Positions 35,130 to 47,844 of a stretch of 64,000 bases of DNA are shown piece after piece. How positions within the stretch are numbered: position 1 is the first letter of the stretch; each line of letters starts with the position of its first letter. The translations under genes were made by a program, and so were the position numbers. The stretch is from Rutidosis leptorrhynchoides (lineage: Eukaryota > Streptophyta > Magnoliopsida > Asterales > Asteraceae). The notes beneath the pieces are model-generated. The model ran no database searches and was not told where the DNA came from. It worked only from the letters and a program-made list of their open reading frames with translations. Where the stretch lies: the NCBI RefSeq assembly GCF_046630445.1, contig NC_092333.1:341076501-341140500 (forward strand), in the 5' to 3' direction.

Positions 35130-37577
35130 CTTCTTTTTATCAATATTCATTCAAAATCTTTTTATCGAACGGAAAAATCGACTACTATTAGAAATGACAA
35201 GAGCTTTATTAATTGAATCTAAAGTTCTGAAAAGTTTTTGACCCGAAGCTCTTGCTTCCGCTACCTACCTTATCAACCGTTTACCGACTAAAGTTTTGGG
35301 CACAAAAACCCCCAAAGATACCCTTTTCCTAATTCCATAACCTCCCGACTTCATTTAGCATTGAACCTCGAATATTTGGGTGCTCGGTCTTTGTCCATAT
35401 CCCTAAACATGAGCGTACCAAACTTGATCCATGTGCGGAAAAATGTGTCATGGTTGGCTATGGAATAAACCAAAAAGGATATCGGTGTTACAGTCCCAAA
35501 AGACGTCATGTTTTTACCACAATGAACTGTGATTTTGTTGAAACTGAATATTTCTAGAAAAATACCCAACTCACGAGTGAGGGAGAGAATGAAAGTAATG
35601 ACACTCTCAGTTGGATAACATGGGTTCCACATCAAACACCTCAAACACCTCAAACACAAAACCCTGAACCTCCTCGAACACAAGACCCCGAGCCAACACA
35701 AAACCCCGAACCTATACAAACTCCAACACTAAATCCTGAGCCAACACAAGACCATGAATCCACAGAAACTATCACATCAAACCATGAGACCACTGAAACC
35801 TCCTCGAAAAATGAACATCAAACCCATGAGGAACAAAATGACACAAATTTCGATGAAACCACCCAACGATATGTCCTACCTCAAAGAGTCAATAGAGGTG
35901 TCCCTCCTAAACGATACTCACCAGAAAAAGAAGCGCAAAGATCTAGATATCCTATGGCTAATATAACACAGGGAAATCTGTCAAAAGAAGCTCATAAATT
36001 TAATTCCGCAATCTACTCCGAAAATATTCCAACCTCCGTTGAACAAGCTCTAAAATCAAAAAACTGGAAAGAAGCAATTGAGGTTGAAATGAAAGCTTTG
36101 AATGATAATAACACGTGGGAAAAATGTGCCATGCCTCAAGGAAAGAAACCAGTGGGATGTCGATGGGTATTTACGATAAAATATAAACCAGATGGAACTA
36201 TTGAAAGATACAAAGCTCGACTGGTTGCAAAAGGGTACACTCAGACATATGGGATCGATTACTCCGAAACCTTCTCACCAGTTGCGAAAATTGATACCAT
36301 TAGAGTTCTCTTTTCTATCGCTGCAAATGAAGATTGGCCACTTCACCAATTTGATGTGAAGAATGCTTTTCTACATGGCGAATTAAAGGAAGAAGTCTAT
36401 ATGGAAGCACTACCGGGATTCAGTGACAACTTCAAAAACAGAGAAGTTTGTCTACTTAAAAAGGCTTTATATGGGTTAAAAAAATCCTCACGGGCTTGGT
36501 TTGGGAGATTTACTTTATTTATGAAAAAATACGATTTCAAACAAAGTAACTCGGATCATACTCTCTTCTTTAAACGAAAAGGAAATTTGATTACTTGTTT
36601 AATCATTTATGTTGATGATATGATAATAACAGGAAATGATAAAGAGGAAATTTCTAACTTAAAAGTGAACTTATTTAAAGAATTTGAAATGAAAGACTTG
36701 GAGAGACTTAAATATTTTTTGGGGATTGAGGTGTTACGATCCCAACAGGGAATATTTATCTGTCAAAAGAACTATGTTCTTGATTTTCTTGCAGAAACAG
36801 GTATGATTGATTGCAAACCAGCTGATACTCCAATGATTCCAAACCAGAAGCTATATATGGAAGATGAAGCTGATCTTGCTGATAAAGGGCAATACCAAAG
36901 GATGGTGGAAAAACTCATCTATCTTGCTCATACTCGACCTGATATAGCACATGCAGTTGGAGTTGTGAGTCAATTCATGCATCAACCACAGGTTCACCAT
37001 ATGGAAGCCGTAATGAGAATCATCAGATATTTGAAGAAAATAGCGGATCATGGAGTTGTTTTCAAAAGAAATGGGCATCTAAGAACTCAAATATATACAG
37101 ATGCAAGTTGGGCTGGAGAAAAAGGGGATAGAAGATCTTACATCCGGATTCTTTACAATAGTCGGAGGTAATTTAGTTGCATGGAAAAACAAGAAACAAA
37201 AGGTTGTTTCTCTATCAAGTGCAGAATCAGAGTTTAGAGGGATAGCCAAAGGAGTTGTAGAAGCATTGTGGACCCGAAAACTTCTAACAGAGATCGAATT
37301 TCCACCAGAAGATAGCATTCAGATATTACGTGATAACGAAGCAGCCATTGCCATATCAGAAAATCCAGTTCAACATGACCGAACCAAACATGTGGAAGTT
37401 GATCGACATTTTATTAGACAAAAATTAGATGATGAAATCATTTCCCTTCCATCAATCAGATCCGAAGACCAGCTAGCTGACATCCTCACCAAATCAGTCA
37501 ACAGAAGACTCTTCAGCGATGTTCTTGACAAGTTGAATATTGGAAACCCCACTATTCAACTTGAGGGGGAGTGTTAG
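35130..37577 (+). pseudogene. Element F Copia pol remnant (integrase end, RT, RNase H)
   Basis: Reverse transcriptase is well preserved from 35954: NTWEKCAMPQGKKPVGCRWV, FDVKNAFLHGELKEEVYM and catalytic IIYVDDMIITG near 36610. RNase H shows YTDASWAG near 37100 and the typical Copia end ADILTKSVNRRLF. A separate acidic/Thr-Pro-rich linker lies at about 35620-35950. Copia order (integrase before RT) is clear. I did not assign a named Copia lineage with confidence. Confidence 0.85.
37563..37571 (+). promoter_or_regulatory. Polypurine tract of element F
   Basis: GAGGGGGAG directly before the LTR at 37572. Confidence 0.8.
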
Positions 37578-37897
37578 AATATTGCATCAAGGCCAAGTTA
37601 CCATATTAGGTAACTTAACTTTAGGATCAGAAGTGGTCAACTTCATCACTTCCTAATTTAGAAGATCACAAGAATGCACAAGACCAACGGATAGCTACAG
37701 ACAACAACAGTTTCTTTCCTTCTTTATCATAGTGGTTCCAAAAGTTGTAATGGAGCCTAACTCCAATTAGAAGTGACTGTTATGTTGTATGTGCATATAA
37801 GCACACCTTGCCAATGTAACAATTAACTTTAAATCAATAAGAAAACTGATTAAGCATTCATAAACATCATTCAATCTTTAGTTTTCAATTATTAACA
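37572..37897 (+). repeat. Element F 3' LTR
   Basis: About 326 bp, starts TGTTAGAATA and ends ATTAACA, giving matching short inverted ends TGTTA/TAACA. Confidence 0.75.
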
Positions 37898-37958
37898 AAA
37901 GGAACTAGAAGGGATTAAAAATACATAATTGTCTAATAGATCAAACACAAGTCTAATG

Positions 37959-37998
<40 letters not shown>

Positions 37999-39535
37999 AA
38001 GGTGCTAATGTTAAAAAAAAATTAAGTAATGAATAAAATCTCTTAATAGTAACTATTTTAATATTTCATAGTCCCTTGATCACTAACTTTAACGTTCTCC
38101 ATTTCATTGTCATTCAAATAATCAAGCACTAAATGCACATAGCAACAAAAGTAAAAAGAGATGTTGAAGCTTACATTGAAGGCTCGATCACGTAAGAGGT
38201 AGGTTAGGGTTTATGTGATTGTTTGACTGATACGGTGGAATTGTATAGATTACAGAACATACACATATGATTGTTATATTGATGTTTATCTATAAGAAAG
38301 TTTAGTAATTAAGGAAAGTTATATTTATTATACGGAAAATATATTATTATATAAACATAATCACATTAAGGCACATATTTGATATGCAGAAACTTAAAAA
38401 ATAACGTAACTCACCATTGCATCTCGGTTGAGTTCTTTTCCCGAAAATTTCGGGTATGGTTCATCCCGAACCGAAAATGGGTTAAATAGAGGACCGTGGA
38501 CCGTACTGAAACTCCTCGGTCTAGTTCGGTTCCGGTCCGGTCTTCGGTTCTTTCCCGAACTATACACACCTGACACCCCTAGTACGGAGTACCTAATAAC
38601 AATTTTTTATAGCAAAGAAGCTTAGTGTCAGTTTGGTTGGTTTGTCGGTCTTGTTTGGTTATGATTTTAGTTTGTTGTTTCGTTGGTGTAGTTTTATTAT
38701 GTTTGTTGCATTTTTTAGTTGTGCGAGATTGTTGGATTTGTTTATTGTTTTGTTAGGTTGGTTTATTGTTTGTGTAGTTGTTGTGTTGTTTTTGTCTTCG
38801 CTTTCTGGCTTCGAGTATGGCCAGGAATGTTTTTTATTTTGATGCGTGCTTTCATTATATGATAAAATATTTCTCACTTACAATTTACAAACTTGTGTTT
38901 TTTTTTTTTCCTAATATAAAAAATTACTAACAATTTTAAGAGAAAACAAATAAAAAGCTTTAAGAATCAATAAAAAAAAATAAACATTACTCCGTATTAA
39001 ATAGCTTAACGATGAAAAAAATAGGCATCTTTATTTCTTTTTGACCACACTCAAATTTATGTTCAAACAATACCCACTATCTTTGATTTCTTTTGATCCC
39101 ATTCATTTAGTATTTTGGTTTCCCTCCAAAAACATATGAACACACACTTGTACATTGCACAATGAATATTGTAATCTACAATTTGCTAAAAAAAATGATC
39201 CAAAAACAGAATAGCACACGACCTTTTTATTAGAATAAAGATCAAACAAAACTAGTTCTTCTAACCCTGAGAAAACACACAAAATGTACAAACGCCTAAA
39301 GCACATCACACATCTTCAATGAAAAGATTGAAGAAACCTTTCTAGCACTTATAAACACACCATTTGCTAGACACAAAATTATACCTAAAATTAATCCTAT
39401 CTACACATAAAAAAGCCAAATCACCCAACTCTAATTCATCAGACCATCACCAATACGATGAATCTTGATGCACGAGTATCATTGAAATGATACTGTGTAA
39501 ATAAATAAGATATCTAACGGCCATTATCAATGTTC
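37898..39535. other. Intergenic region downstream of the FBS-like gene
   Basis: No gene recognised. It holds a poly(A) run (about 37959-37997) and AT-rich sequence. A GC-richer patch at about 38410-38590 has repeated GAACCGG/CCCGAA words and, on the minus strand, begins TAGGGGTGTCAGGTGTGTA. That resembles ends of hAT-type miniature elements, but I could not confirm inverted ends or a duplication. ORFs here look like chance. Confidence 0.4.
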
Positions 39536-40138
39536 TTATGCTTTATCTATTGACGAAAAAGCAAACAAAGAAACACATATATCGGCCGAGTCCTTTTCAA
39601 TCCATCGAGAACGGAATATTCTTGATCGCTTTGGAGCATTTGGAGCTTCAATTTCTTTGAATTCGCTTGATAGGGACTCCTCCAAGTTTAATGAACACCT
39701 AAAAGCTGGGAACTTTTTAGGTGTACTATATTCAAAATGCCATTTCTTTGCAATCAGAGCCTATATTTTGTAAATTCTAATTAGTACAACGTTTTAATAC
39801 AGTTTATATTGCAAATAAAGTACTATTAATTCTAGTATATACAACTTACAGCTTCTCGAATCGGTTTAGATACATGGAAAAGGCTCTTTAAATCATCGTG
39901 ATCAACTCCACATAATATCTTAATCTGTTCAAAATATAGGGGTAAACCAATTAAATATATCTCAAATGCAAACACTATAAATGTGTGAAAAATCAGAAAT
40001 AAAATATGTGTGTGAAATAACCATAACCATAACCATAACCATACTAGTTATTTAAAATGTTCATTTTTCTTCACATTTCCATTAAGAATATAATTTGCTA
40101 CAAATAAACAAAAAATGAAGTGACGGAAAACTAATAAC

Positions 40139-40172
<34 letters not shown>

Positions 40173-40365
40173 ATTAAAAACTGGAACTTACCAAGATTTC
40201 TTGAGGGAGAGCTTCAAGCAAAGAATTATTATCATCAGAAAACTGTTGGATTTTGGTTGTGGTAGCATCAATTGTATCAAAATCCATATGATTTAATATC
40301 AAAATCCTTTTTCTACCAAATGAACTGGTTCGTTTCACCAGACCTAATCCTAGAGTGTCACCCAT
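39536..40365 (-). CDS. F-box protein of the FBS (F-box stress-induced) type
   Basis: Host gene with three coding exons on the minus strand: 40192-40365, 39850-39924 and 39536-39760, joined at GT..AG introns in phase 0, giving 157 residues and a TAA stop. The F-box spans residues about 49-83: LLEALPQEIL, then IKILCGVDHDDLKSLFHVSK, then PIREA. After it comes ALIAKKWHFEYSTPKK, the hallmark of the Arabidopsis At1g61340/FBS family. These small F-box proteins join SCF ubiquitin ligases through Skp1-like ASK proteins; FBS1 is stress-induced and binds 14-3-3 proteins. The N-terminus has LGLGL (residues 5-9), an LxLxL pattern, and a basic KRTSSFGRKR. Intron 1 carries a poly(A) tract. All splice sites look intact, so the gene is probably functional. 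Confidence 0.85.
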
Positions 40366-40650
40366 TGCAATTTTAACCCTGATATATTACCATTATAAAA
40401 TAGTCAAATAAAAAACAGAAACCCAGATGAAATATACAAAAATAACAAACACCCAGATGGGAATTGAGCTTAAAATATGGAAATTAAGTACCTTTTTTGA
40501 AGTGGGAATTGAACCAAATTTGTTGACAGTAGTAAGTGGGATTGATGTAACGGTTGTTATTGAGAAGGAAACAAGAGCAGATTTTGTGAATGAAATGGAA
40601 GCTAATAATAATGTGTTGTTGAACTCTTAATTTGGAAGTTTGTTTATATA
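40366..40650 (-). promoter_or_regulatory. 5'UTR with intron and TATA box of the FBS-like gene
   Basis: On the minus strand a TATA box TATATAAA (40643-40650) precedes a likely start near 40615. A non-coding exon runs to a donor at 40492/40491 (AAAAAGGTACTT). An acceptor (ATATATCAG) lies just before the ATG, so a 5'UTR intron of about 110 bases is likely. CT-rich sequence surrounds the TATA box. Limits are by eye. Confidence 0.5.
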
Positions 40651-41012
40651 GTGGGGGATAGATACAGAGAGAGAAGAAGGTGGCTATTTTTTTTGTGTTT
40701 TTAAACTTTTTAAACGGAGTAAAAATTAGGGATAGGGTCCACTTAATATTCAACTGCTAGATTTTAATCATTTGTTTGCATTTTGCTTGAAAGAACTCGA
40801 AGTTTCTAATGTTTAAACTGCTCCACGTATTTTTTTTAATTAAATTTAAATTTCTCTAACGATAATTATATGAGTTTTCCTTAAGATGTTAAGTTTTAGA
40901 TGATGGGTATTGACAATTTATAAGCATTATAAGCATATTAACAACAGTTTTAAGACTATCGTAGAATAAAATCTTTTAATCTTTTAAATCATTCAAACAA
41001 CAACAACAACAA
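40651..41012. other. Upstream region of the FBS-like gene
   Basis: AT-rich, no gene seen. Ends with a short CAA repeat (about 40998-41011) next to the SINE. Confidence 0.5.
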
Positions 41013-41372
41013 GCGTCTACTTATTGGCGACTTGACTGTAGCTTAGAGCCTAAATCGAATCCCAGGCAACACTTAAAACTCATGGAAATTTGTTCCACCA
41101 TTTTCATGGCGTCGACTTTTCCTTTTTACGAATTATGTATTTATTTATCAATTTTTTTTTTCATCTTTGTGGCCGGAGGTCCGTTAGAATCAATCTTTTT
41201 ATCCGTCGAACATAGAGAGGGAGGACTTTCTCTACCCTTGTGAGCGTTTCACTCGGGGTGGTCAAATGACCTCTCTTTGTCCTAGGGTAGAGGAATGATT
41301 GTCTAAGTCCCACCCCCCACACTCTACATGTGTGTGATTGAGTATTGTTGTTGTTGTTGTTGTTGTTGTTGT
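41013..41372 (+). mobile_element. TTG-tailed SINE, copy 1 (TS-SINE-like)
   Basis: About 360 bp, ending in nine TTG units (41346-41372). The 5' part has TGGCGACTTGACTG and a B-box-like ATCGAATCCC as in a tRNA-derived promoter. An inverted, diverged relative lies at 60434-60779 with the same order of blocks (CATGGAAATTTGTTCC, GGCCGGAGGTC, CCTAGGGTAGAGGAA). A TTG tail is typical of the tobacco TS SINE type. Exact 5' end and duplication are uncertain. Confidence 0.75.
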
Positions 41373-41823
41373 GAAGCCTTCTTTGATGGTGAGTTCTCGT
41401 TTGAATGAGCATAGTTGAAATTATGTTGAAAGCTTTCTATAGTGCGTCTAATATAAAGTTCTGTTTTTCTGGTCAATACTATAATTGTGATAGCCATTAG
41501 TGGATTATAATTCACGGTTAATTTTTAACTCTGGTCTCTTTATGATGTATGTCAATACTATAATTGTGAGAGCCATCGTTTATTTTGTTTTCTAAAACGG
41601 GCTCGATGTATCCTAGTTGAGATCATTAAAGTGTGTTTTCTTTGTATCTTCCGCTTATATTCATTTTGATGACTTGAATATATATTTTATTCTTGTTTTT
41701 TGATCAATTCTATATTAAAGAGTTACCTAATTATGGATTGAGTGCAATGATATTAAGATGATAGAATAGGATGTTTGATGATTGTTTTGGGCCCTGATGA
41801 TCGTCTTTCACTTTATCAATTAA
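41373..41823. other. Spacer between SINE and Tat element
   Basis: AT-rich, with a phrase about CAATACTATAATTGTGA repeated near 41475 and 41553. No gene seen. Confidence 0.5.
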
Positions 41824-42423
41824 TGATACGCATATCCGCAAGACTATGCGGATAACGCATCCAAAACTCCGAACCGCACACTGATTGTCATATAAGACGT
41901 ATGACACGGGTATAGTCGCACTCTATGCGCCTATACCATTAAATGTGAGTTTCGTATACTTGCATAAGGACCAGTACATTCTAGAATAATGTACGGTATA
42001 ATCAATTCGGGTTTCTTTTCCTTAAATAATGAAAGTTAGTTGGGAAGAGATCGCATTTAATTAGGGAAAGGATTCTATTGAAACCCTAATTCGTGAGCCT
42101 ATAAATACATAGCTCATAAACCCTAAAAAGGGATTCGGTTACTGATACATATCACCATCGTACGAACAAAGCTTCATACGATCCAAATACGTAAATACTT
42201 TCAGGTTTGTCTTGAACTGTAAAACCTTCATGTCTTTGGGCCACTCAACCCCGTATGCTGGGTTGTTGTGGAGTCTCAAATCGGCCACCCTGTCGGAATC
42301 GAAACGATACCGATGTGGGTTATCCACGACTAAGCGTCGGAGGTCCGAATGTTATTAGTCCTTAAACCCTATTATGCACTCAAGCGTAGGTTCACCTTGA
42401 CCTCGTGAAAATATGCTTGATCA
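41824..42423 (+). repeat. Element G 5' LTR
   Basis: Starts TGATACGCATATCCGC and ends CTTGATCA, just before the primer site. Contains CCTATAAATAC near 42100, a TATA box for the element's transcript. Start assigned from TG and position only, as there is no second LTR. Confidence 0.6.
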
Positions 42424-42425
42424 TT

Positions 42426-42444
42426 TGGCGCCATCCGTGGGACC
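42426..42444 (+). promoter_or_regulatory. Primer-binding site of element G
   Basis: TGGCGCCATCCGTGGGACC, two bases after the LTR. The TGGCGCC start is common in Tat/Athila-type elements; I cannot name the tRNA with certainty. Confidence 0.6.
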
Positions 42445-42568
42445 GGTTATATGAACAAATAAGTTTGGAATTTATGTTGTGTATAATTTATTATATATAT
42501 CTTCTTTCCGTAAAACCTTTTTGTTTAACCAATCGGTTACTTTCAGGTTTTCAAAATTGTCAGCGAGA

Positions 42569-45500
42569 ATGGGTGGAGGAAGTAAGAATGCCAAAAATCA
42601 GGGGTGATCGGATTCTCCCGTAAGTCCAGGGTTTCAAACACCTGCAGCGACTGTCATGAATACACCATTGACGCCACCTGCACCAGTCAAGGGCACATCG
42701 AAGCCTCCATCGACATCAAACGTCGAAACATGACCAGTTGCATCAGAAACGGTCCTAAAAGAATCATCTAAGAATTGGTGGCACTCTCCCGATGGAAGCG
42801 TGTTAGAAACAGGAACTAGCTTCAAACCATTCGAGGATCTGCCTCCAAAAAATTTGAGCTTCAGTTCTCCAAGCGAAACCATTCCACCAGGTTTCAAAGT
42901 TAAAACTACCTATGTGGGCACCATGACAATCATCACTTCGGTTGAACCTGAAACTCCCATTGAAAGGGTTACCACCGAGAATGCTCAGGAAAGAATCAGG
43001 CAGATGGGTCTGAGAAATCAAGATGGTTCATATATTACGCTGACACCGCAACGAGGGTCAACGACGTATGCGTCTTCGCAACCTATCCCTAATGTTGCAA
43101 GCAACCAATATAGCGGGATGCAATACGTCTCGACCCAACCGAATAGTTTTATATCTTAGCTGCAGCAAGTCGCACCGCCGCATTTGGCACCAGCTTTTAA
43201 TGAGCCAGCAAGAGTTCAAGAATTCATGAACAACTGGTTCGCGGTAATGCAAGGACAAAAAGCTAGGCAAAGTCTCGAGCTAGCTCCTACAACTGAAAAG
43301 TTTATACCACATATTGCAAATCATCCTTTCATAGTAGCGCCTGTGGTACCCTTAACATTGGGAAGTTACGATGGATTGTCAGATTCAGACGATTTTTTGT
43401 AAAAATTTGAAGGAACCGCAAGAACACATAGCTGAGGTGACGCAGTAGCATGTCATATGCTACCAATAGTACTGCAAGGGGTAGCGAGGGAATGGTTCAA
43501 CAATTTACCAGCGCAAAGCATAACAGGCTTCGCGGATCTGCGCTCAAGATTCCTATTAAATTTTCACAACTTGCACGCCCGTAAAAAAACACATGTTGAA
43601 TGTCACGACATTAAACAAAAACAAAAAGAAAGTTTGGGGGAAATCATCGACAGGTACACCAAGGAAGTGGCCAAAATACAAGACCTCCCGGAGAGTCAGA
43701 AGGTGTTCAGCTTTATACATTGCATAGACACCGACATACATCTCTCTTTGTGGCAACGATTGCGCAGAAGAGTACCAGAAACTTTCGCGGAAGCTATAAA
43801 AGAAACGCATGACTATATGCGTGCGCAAGAAGATATAAAACAAAATCGCGGAAGCAACTCTTCGAACATGGACATTGATGACGATTACTATCGGACGCAT
43901 GAGAGAGCGTCAGAACATGGCAAACGATACAGTAATAATGGGCCGTCCCGAGGTGGTAATTACAATAATGATAAATGCCGTAAGTTTAACAACAACAAAT
44001 GGGGAGGAAGTCAGCGGTACATAAATAATCACACCGACAACGTTGCATTAGTAAAACATCTCACAAAAATGCCAAAAGAAATTTTGGCTACAGAGGCAGT
44101 GTGCAAAGATTTCGATCCCCCGGTCCCTATGTCAAAATATGGGAATAGGGACAAAAGCAAGTTTTGTGACTTTCATGACGACTACGGTCATGAAACAAAT
44201 GAATGTCGGCATCTAATCGAAAGGTTAGTGGTCGAACTTAAAAAAGAAAGACTGCATCACTTGAAAAAAGGCGGAAAAGCAACAAGTGAGAAGCCAAAAG
44301 GAGAAAAAGAGTATCCATGGCAGAAAAAGAACGATGGAAGGGAAACGGACAAAACTTTCAACATGGTCATCAGCGGAAGAGCAAATCAGCGTCGCAAAAT
44401 AGAATTGCCTGAGAAATGGGAAAACGTCCCATCATGTTCCCAGCAGTCGCGCAGGAACCATTAGATGCACCAATTACAATTAAAGGATGCGTTAAGAGCT
44501 GTGGGTATATGATCAAAATATTGCACATAGATACTGGTTGCGGCGTCGATATAATGTACGAGCATTGCTTCTGGCGGCTACCAGGAACAGTTCGGGCTAA
44601 GTTAATAGCTCCCAGCACCGCATTGTCAGGTTTTTCTGGCGAATCCGCATGGCCGATTGGGATCATCGAGCTAGAATTAGAGTTAGTAGATGATGATAAT
44701 AAGGAATTAGTAAGAAGTACAATAGTAGAATTTGCTGTAGTAAGATCTTACTCAAAATATAACGCACTCTTGGGACGCACAACATTGCAGCGGTTGACGG
44801 CGATCCCTTCCACATTGCACGGTCTCATAAAATTACCAACTCCATTGGGGATCGCGACAATAAGGTCAGAAAAGCAGGATGCAAGTGTAGCGGCTGTAGA
44901 ACATGCAGAGAAACAGCCTAGCGAAGAAGAACAGTTACGAAGCTGCATGATAATCGCAAATCCGCGATATTCGGATCAAAAAATCAGGATCGGTGGAGGA
45001 TTATCTGATGAAACAAAGTTTAAGCTTCGTAACATATTAGCTTCCAATACGGATGTTTTCGCATGGAAAGAAGCGGATATGACCGGGGTACCGAGAGAAA
45101 TAGCTGAGCATAGGCTTAACGCAAATCCAAGTCTAATGCCTGTATGCCAAAAGAAACGCGGTATGGCACCAGAGAGAAGTGAATGGTTAAAAGCGGAAGT
45201 CGACAAATTGGTCAAAGCAAACATATTGTGAGAAGTACGGTACCAGACTTGGGTAGCCAACCCGGTACTAGTAAAAAAGCCCGATGGGTCTTGGTGCATG
45301 TGTGTTGACTTCACAGACATTAATAAAGCTTGTCCTAAGGATAATTATCCTTTACCTGAAATTGATTGGAAAGTCGAATCACTAGCGGGTTTCCGGTACA
45401 GATGTTTTGTGGACGCGTATAAAGGATACCATCAAATACAGATGGCTGCGAATGATGAGGACAAAACTGCCTTTCACACAAGCCAAGGCATCTATTGTTA

Positions 45501-47835
45501 TACAAAGATGCCGTTTGGTTTAAAGAACGCCGGAGCAACATACCAACGCGTAATAGACGAAGCTTTTAAGAGTCAAATTGGCAGAAATTTAGAGGCATAC
45601 GTGGACGACTTGGTTATAAAAAGCACAACAGAGAAAGGTTTATTGGACGATATATTAGAAACGTTCGCATCATTAAGGAAGATAAACATGAACCTGAACC
45701 CGTCGAAGTGTAGCTTTGGAGAAGAAGAAGGAAAGTTTCTCGGTCATATCATTACTGAACGCGGAATACGCGTAAATCCAAAGAAAATAGAAGCTATCGA
45801 AAGCATGCAGTCACCTCGAAGTAAGAAGGAGGTGTAAAGTTTGACGGGTAAGCTGGCCGCATTGACGAGATTCTTGTCAAAATCTGCAGAACGATCACTG
45901 CCATTTTTTGGAACGCTAAAAAATTGTTTGAAGAAAACGGATTTCAAATGAACAGAGGAAGCAGAAGTTTCTTTTCAAGAGATGAAAAAGTTGTTGAAGG
46001 AGTTGCCCAAGATGACTGCGCCTATTGCAGGGGAAACACTAATACTTACTTAGCGGCATCAAAAGAAGCAATAAGTTCAGTATTGATAGCAAACAGGGGA
46101 CATGTACGCACCTCAAATTAAAACCTAGTTATTTCTAATTCAATAGTCATTTATCATATATATTATGCTATGCGAACAAGTACAAATGCTTGTATATTTT
46201 GTTAGTAAAGCCTTAACAGGACGCGAATTAAATTACAATGCGATCGAAAAACTGGTTTATGCGCTTGTGCATACAGCTAGACGCTTAAGGAGATATTTCC
46301 AAGCGCATCCAGTAATGGTCCTAACGGACCAACCAATAAAGCAGGTATGACAAAAAACAAATATTGTCAAAAGCTCAAAATTGCTTAAAAAGTTCTCAAA
46401 AATTTATATTCGCTGATAATTGTTGAACAGGTGCTATGCAAACCAGAAAATTCTGGTCGCATGGCCAAATGGGCTATTGAATTAGGTGAGTACGAGATAA
46501 TCTTCTCATCAAGAAGTGCGGTAAAAGGGCAAGTCCTAGCAGATTATCTGGCTGAAACAGCCGGAGACATTGAAATCTCGCATGAGTCAAAAGAAATACC
46601 GCCTCCGCCCGAACAACTGTGGGAAATGCACACAGATGGGGCTTGTGGTCCAGAAGGCGCAGGGGCAGGAATAGTCCTAAAAAGTCCAGAAGGGGAAGAA
46701 TACACCTTCGCGCTGCGATTTAGCTTCCCTGTAACAAATAATGAAGCCGAGTATGAGGCACTATTATCTTGAATGCGAGTAGCAAAATACTTGGAGGTAA
46801 AAGAGTTGTCAGTATACGTTGATTCATAGTTAGTTACAAATCAATTCAACGGGATATTCGAAGCACATGATGAATCGATGCAAAAGTACCTGAAACTTGT
46901 GCAAGAACTCGCGGTAGATTTTGATTTATTTCAGATAACGCAAGTTTCAAGGACATTGAACAAAAAGGCGGATGCGCTGAGTAAGCTGGCCGCCTTAACA
47001 TTCAGCCATTTCAAGAAAGAAATTTGAGATGAGGAAGTGAAAGTTAAATCCATTGATACAGATGGTGTATCCGGCGCAGTTGAAGAAGATGAGCCAAGAT
47101 GGATGACACCGATAGTGGAATTTTTGAACACTGGTACATTGCCAATAGATTCAACAGAGGCAAGAAAGATAAAAATGAAAGCACCAATGTATTTGCTAGA
47201 CAAAGGCATTCTATACAAAGATTCCTTTTTGGGACCTCATTTGCGGTGTCTTAATCCAACTCAAGCAGAGTCAATCATACGAGAAGTGCACGAGGGAATG
47301 TGCGCTTTGCATTCAGGGCACAAAACAGTTGTGTTTAAAATAATGCGGCTCGGATACTATTGGCTGTCAATGTACAGAGATGCCGCGGAGGTAATACGCA
47401 ATTGTCAGTCATGTCAGCTGCACGCTCCAGTAAGCAAAGCTCCGCGACATCCAATGATACCAGTCGCGTCTCCATGGCCATTCTGTAAATGGGCAATCGA
47501 CCTAGTGGGAGCATTCCCTGCAGGACCAGGAGGCGTAAAATTCTTGGTCGTAGCTATAGATTACTTCACAAAGTGGGTAGAAGCCAAACCGCCGAAATCA
47601 ATTTCGGGCAAGCAGATCCGCAACTTTGTATGGAAAAACATTGTCTGTCGATTTGGAATACCAAATGAAATTGTGAGTGATAATGGTACACAATTTGAAG
47701 GAAACTCATTCAGCGATTGGTGCCAAGAACTTAATATAAAACAAACATTTACATCAGTCGCGCACCCTCAGGCAAATGGCCAATGTGAAGTAACATGTAG
47801 CTACCCGACAAAATCGTCATTGACGGCGCCGTCTA
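42569..47835 (+). pseudogene. Element G Tat gag-pol, broken
   Basis: Gag is about 42569-44380 (capsid-like core EWFNNLPAQSITGFADL near 43500; a C/H motif FCDFHDDYGHETNECRH near 44170). Protease-like HIDTGCGVDIMYE lies near 44530. RT is about 45070-45830 (catalytic YVDDLVI near 45610), RNase H about 45900-46420, and the second RNase H about 46610-47000. Integrase is about 47100-47810 (zinc finger with HSGHKTV and CQSCQ; core WAIDLVGAFP, VSDNGTQF). Many interruptions; cut short in integrase. Confidence 0.8.
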
Positions 47836-47844
47836 CTTAGGTCC

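Larger units (their letters stand above)
35130..37897 (+). mobile_element. Element F: 5'-truncated Ty1/Copia retrotransposon
   Basis: Starts within integrase (an ERKNR-like segment near 35165, then EMTRALL; ATYLINRLPTKVLG) and continues through reverse transcriptase, RNase H, polypurine tract and one LTR. No 5' LTR or gag is present. It is broken, with several interruptions in the integrase part and about one later. Confidence 0.85.
41824..47844 (+). mobile_element. Element G: Tat-lineage Ty3 retrotransposon, 3' end missing
   Basis: A 5' LTR of about 600 bp, primer site, gag, protease, RT, RNase H, a second RNase H-like domain and integrase in that order. The RT phrase DFTDINKACPKDNYPLPEID and the second RNase H (MHTDGACGPEGAGAGIVL; NNEAEYEALL) mark the Tat lineage, which is known for dual RNase H. 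The element ends in late integrase and no 3' LTR is found. Broken, with many interruptions; relatively old. Confidence 0.85.

Noticed and set aside
38410-38590. GC-rich patch as a hAT miniature element
   Set aside because: One end resembles a hAT terminus, but no matching inverted end or 8-bp duplication could be found by eye, so it is only mentioned under the intergenic entry.
40021-40045. CCATAA repeats that look like telomere sequence
   Set aside because: The unit is CATAAC, not the plant telomere CCCTAAA, and only about four units occur, in an intron of the FBS-like gene.
41161-41412. ORFs over the SINE copies (also 60431-60706)
   Set aside because: Poly-Asn, poly-Gln or poly-Cys runs come from the TTG/CAA tail; no coding evidence.
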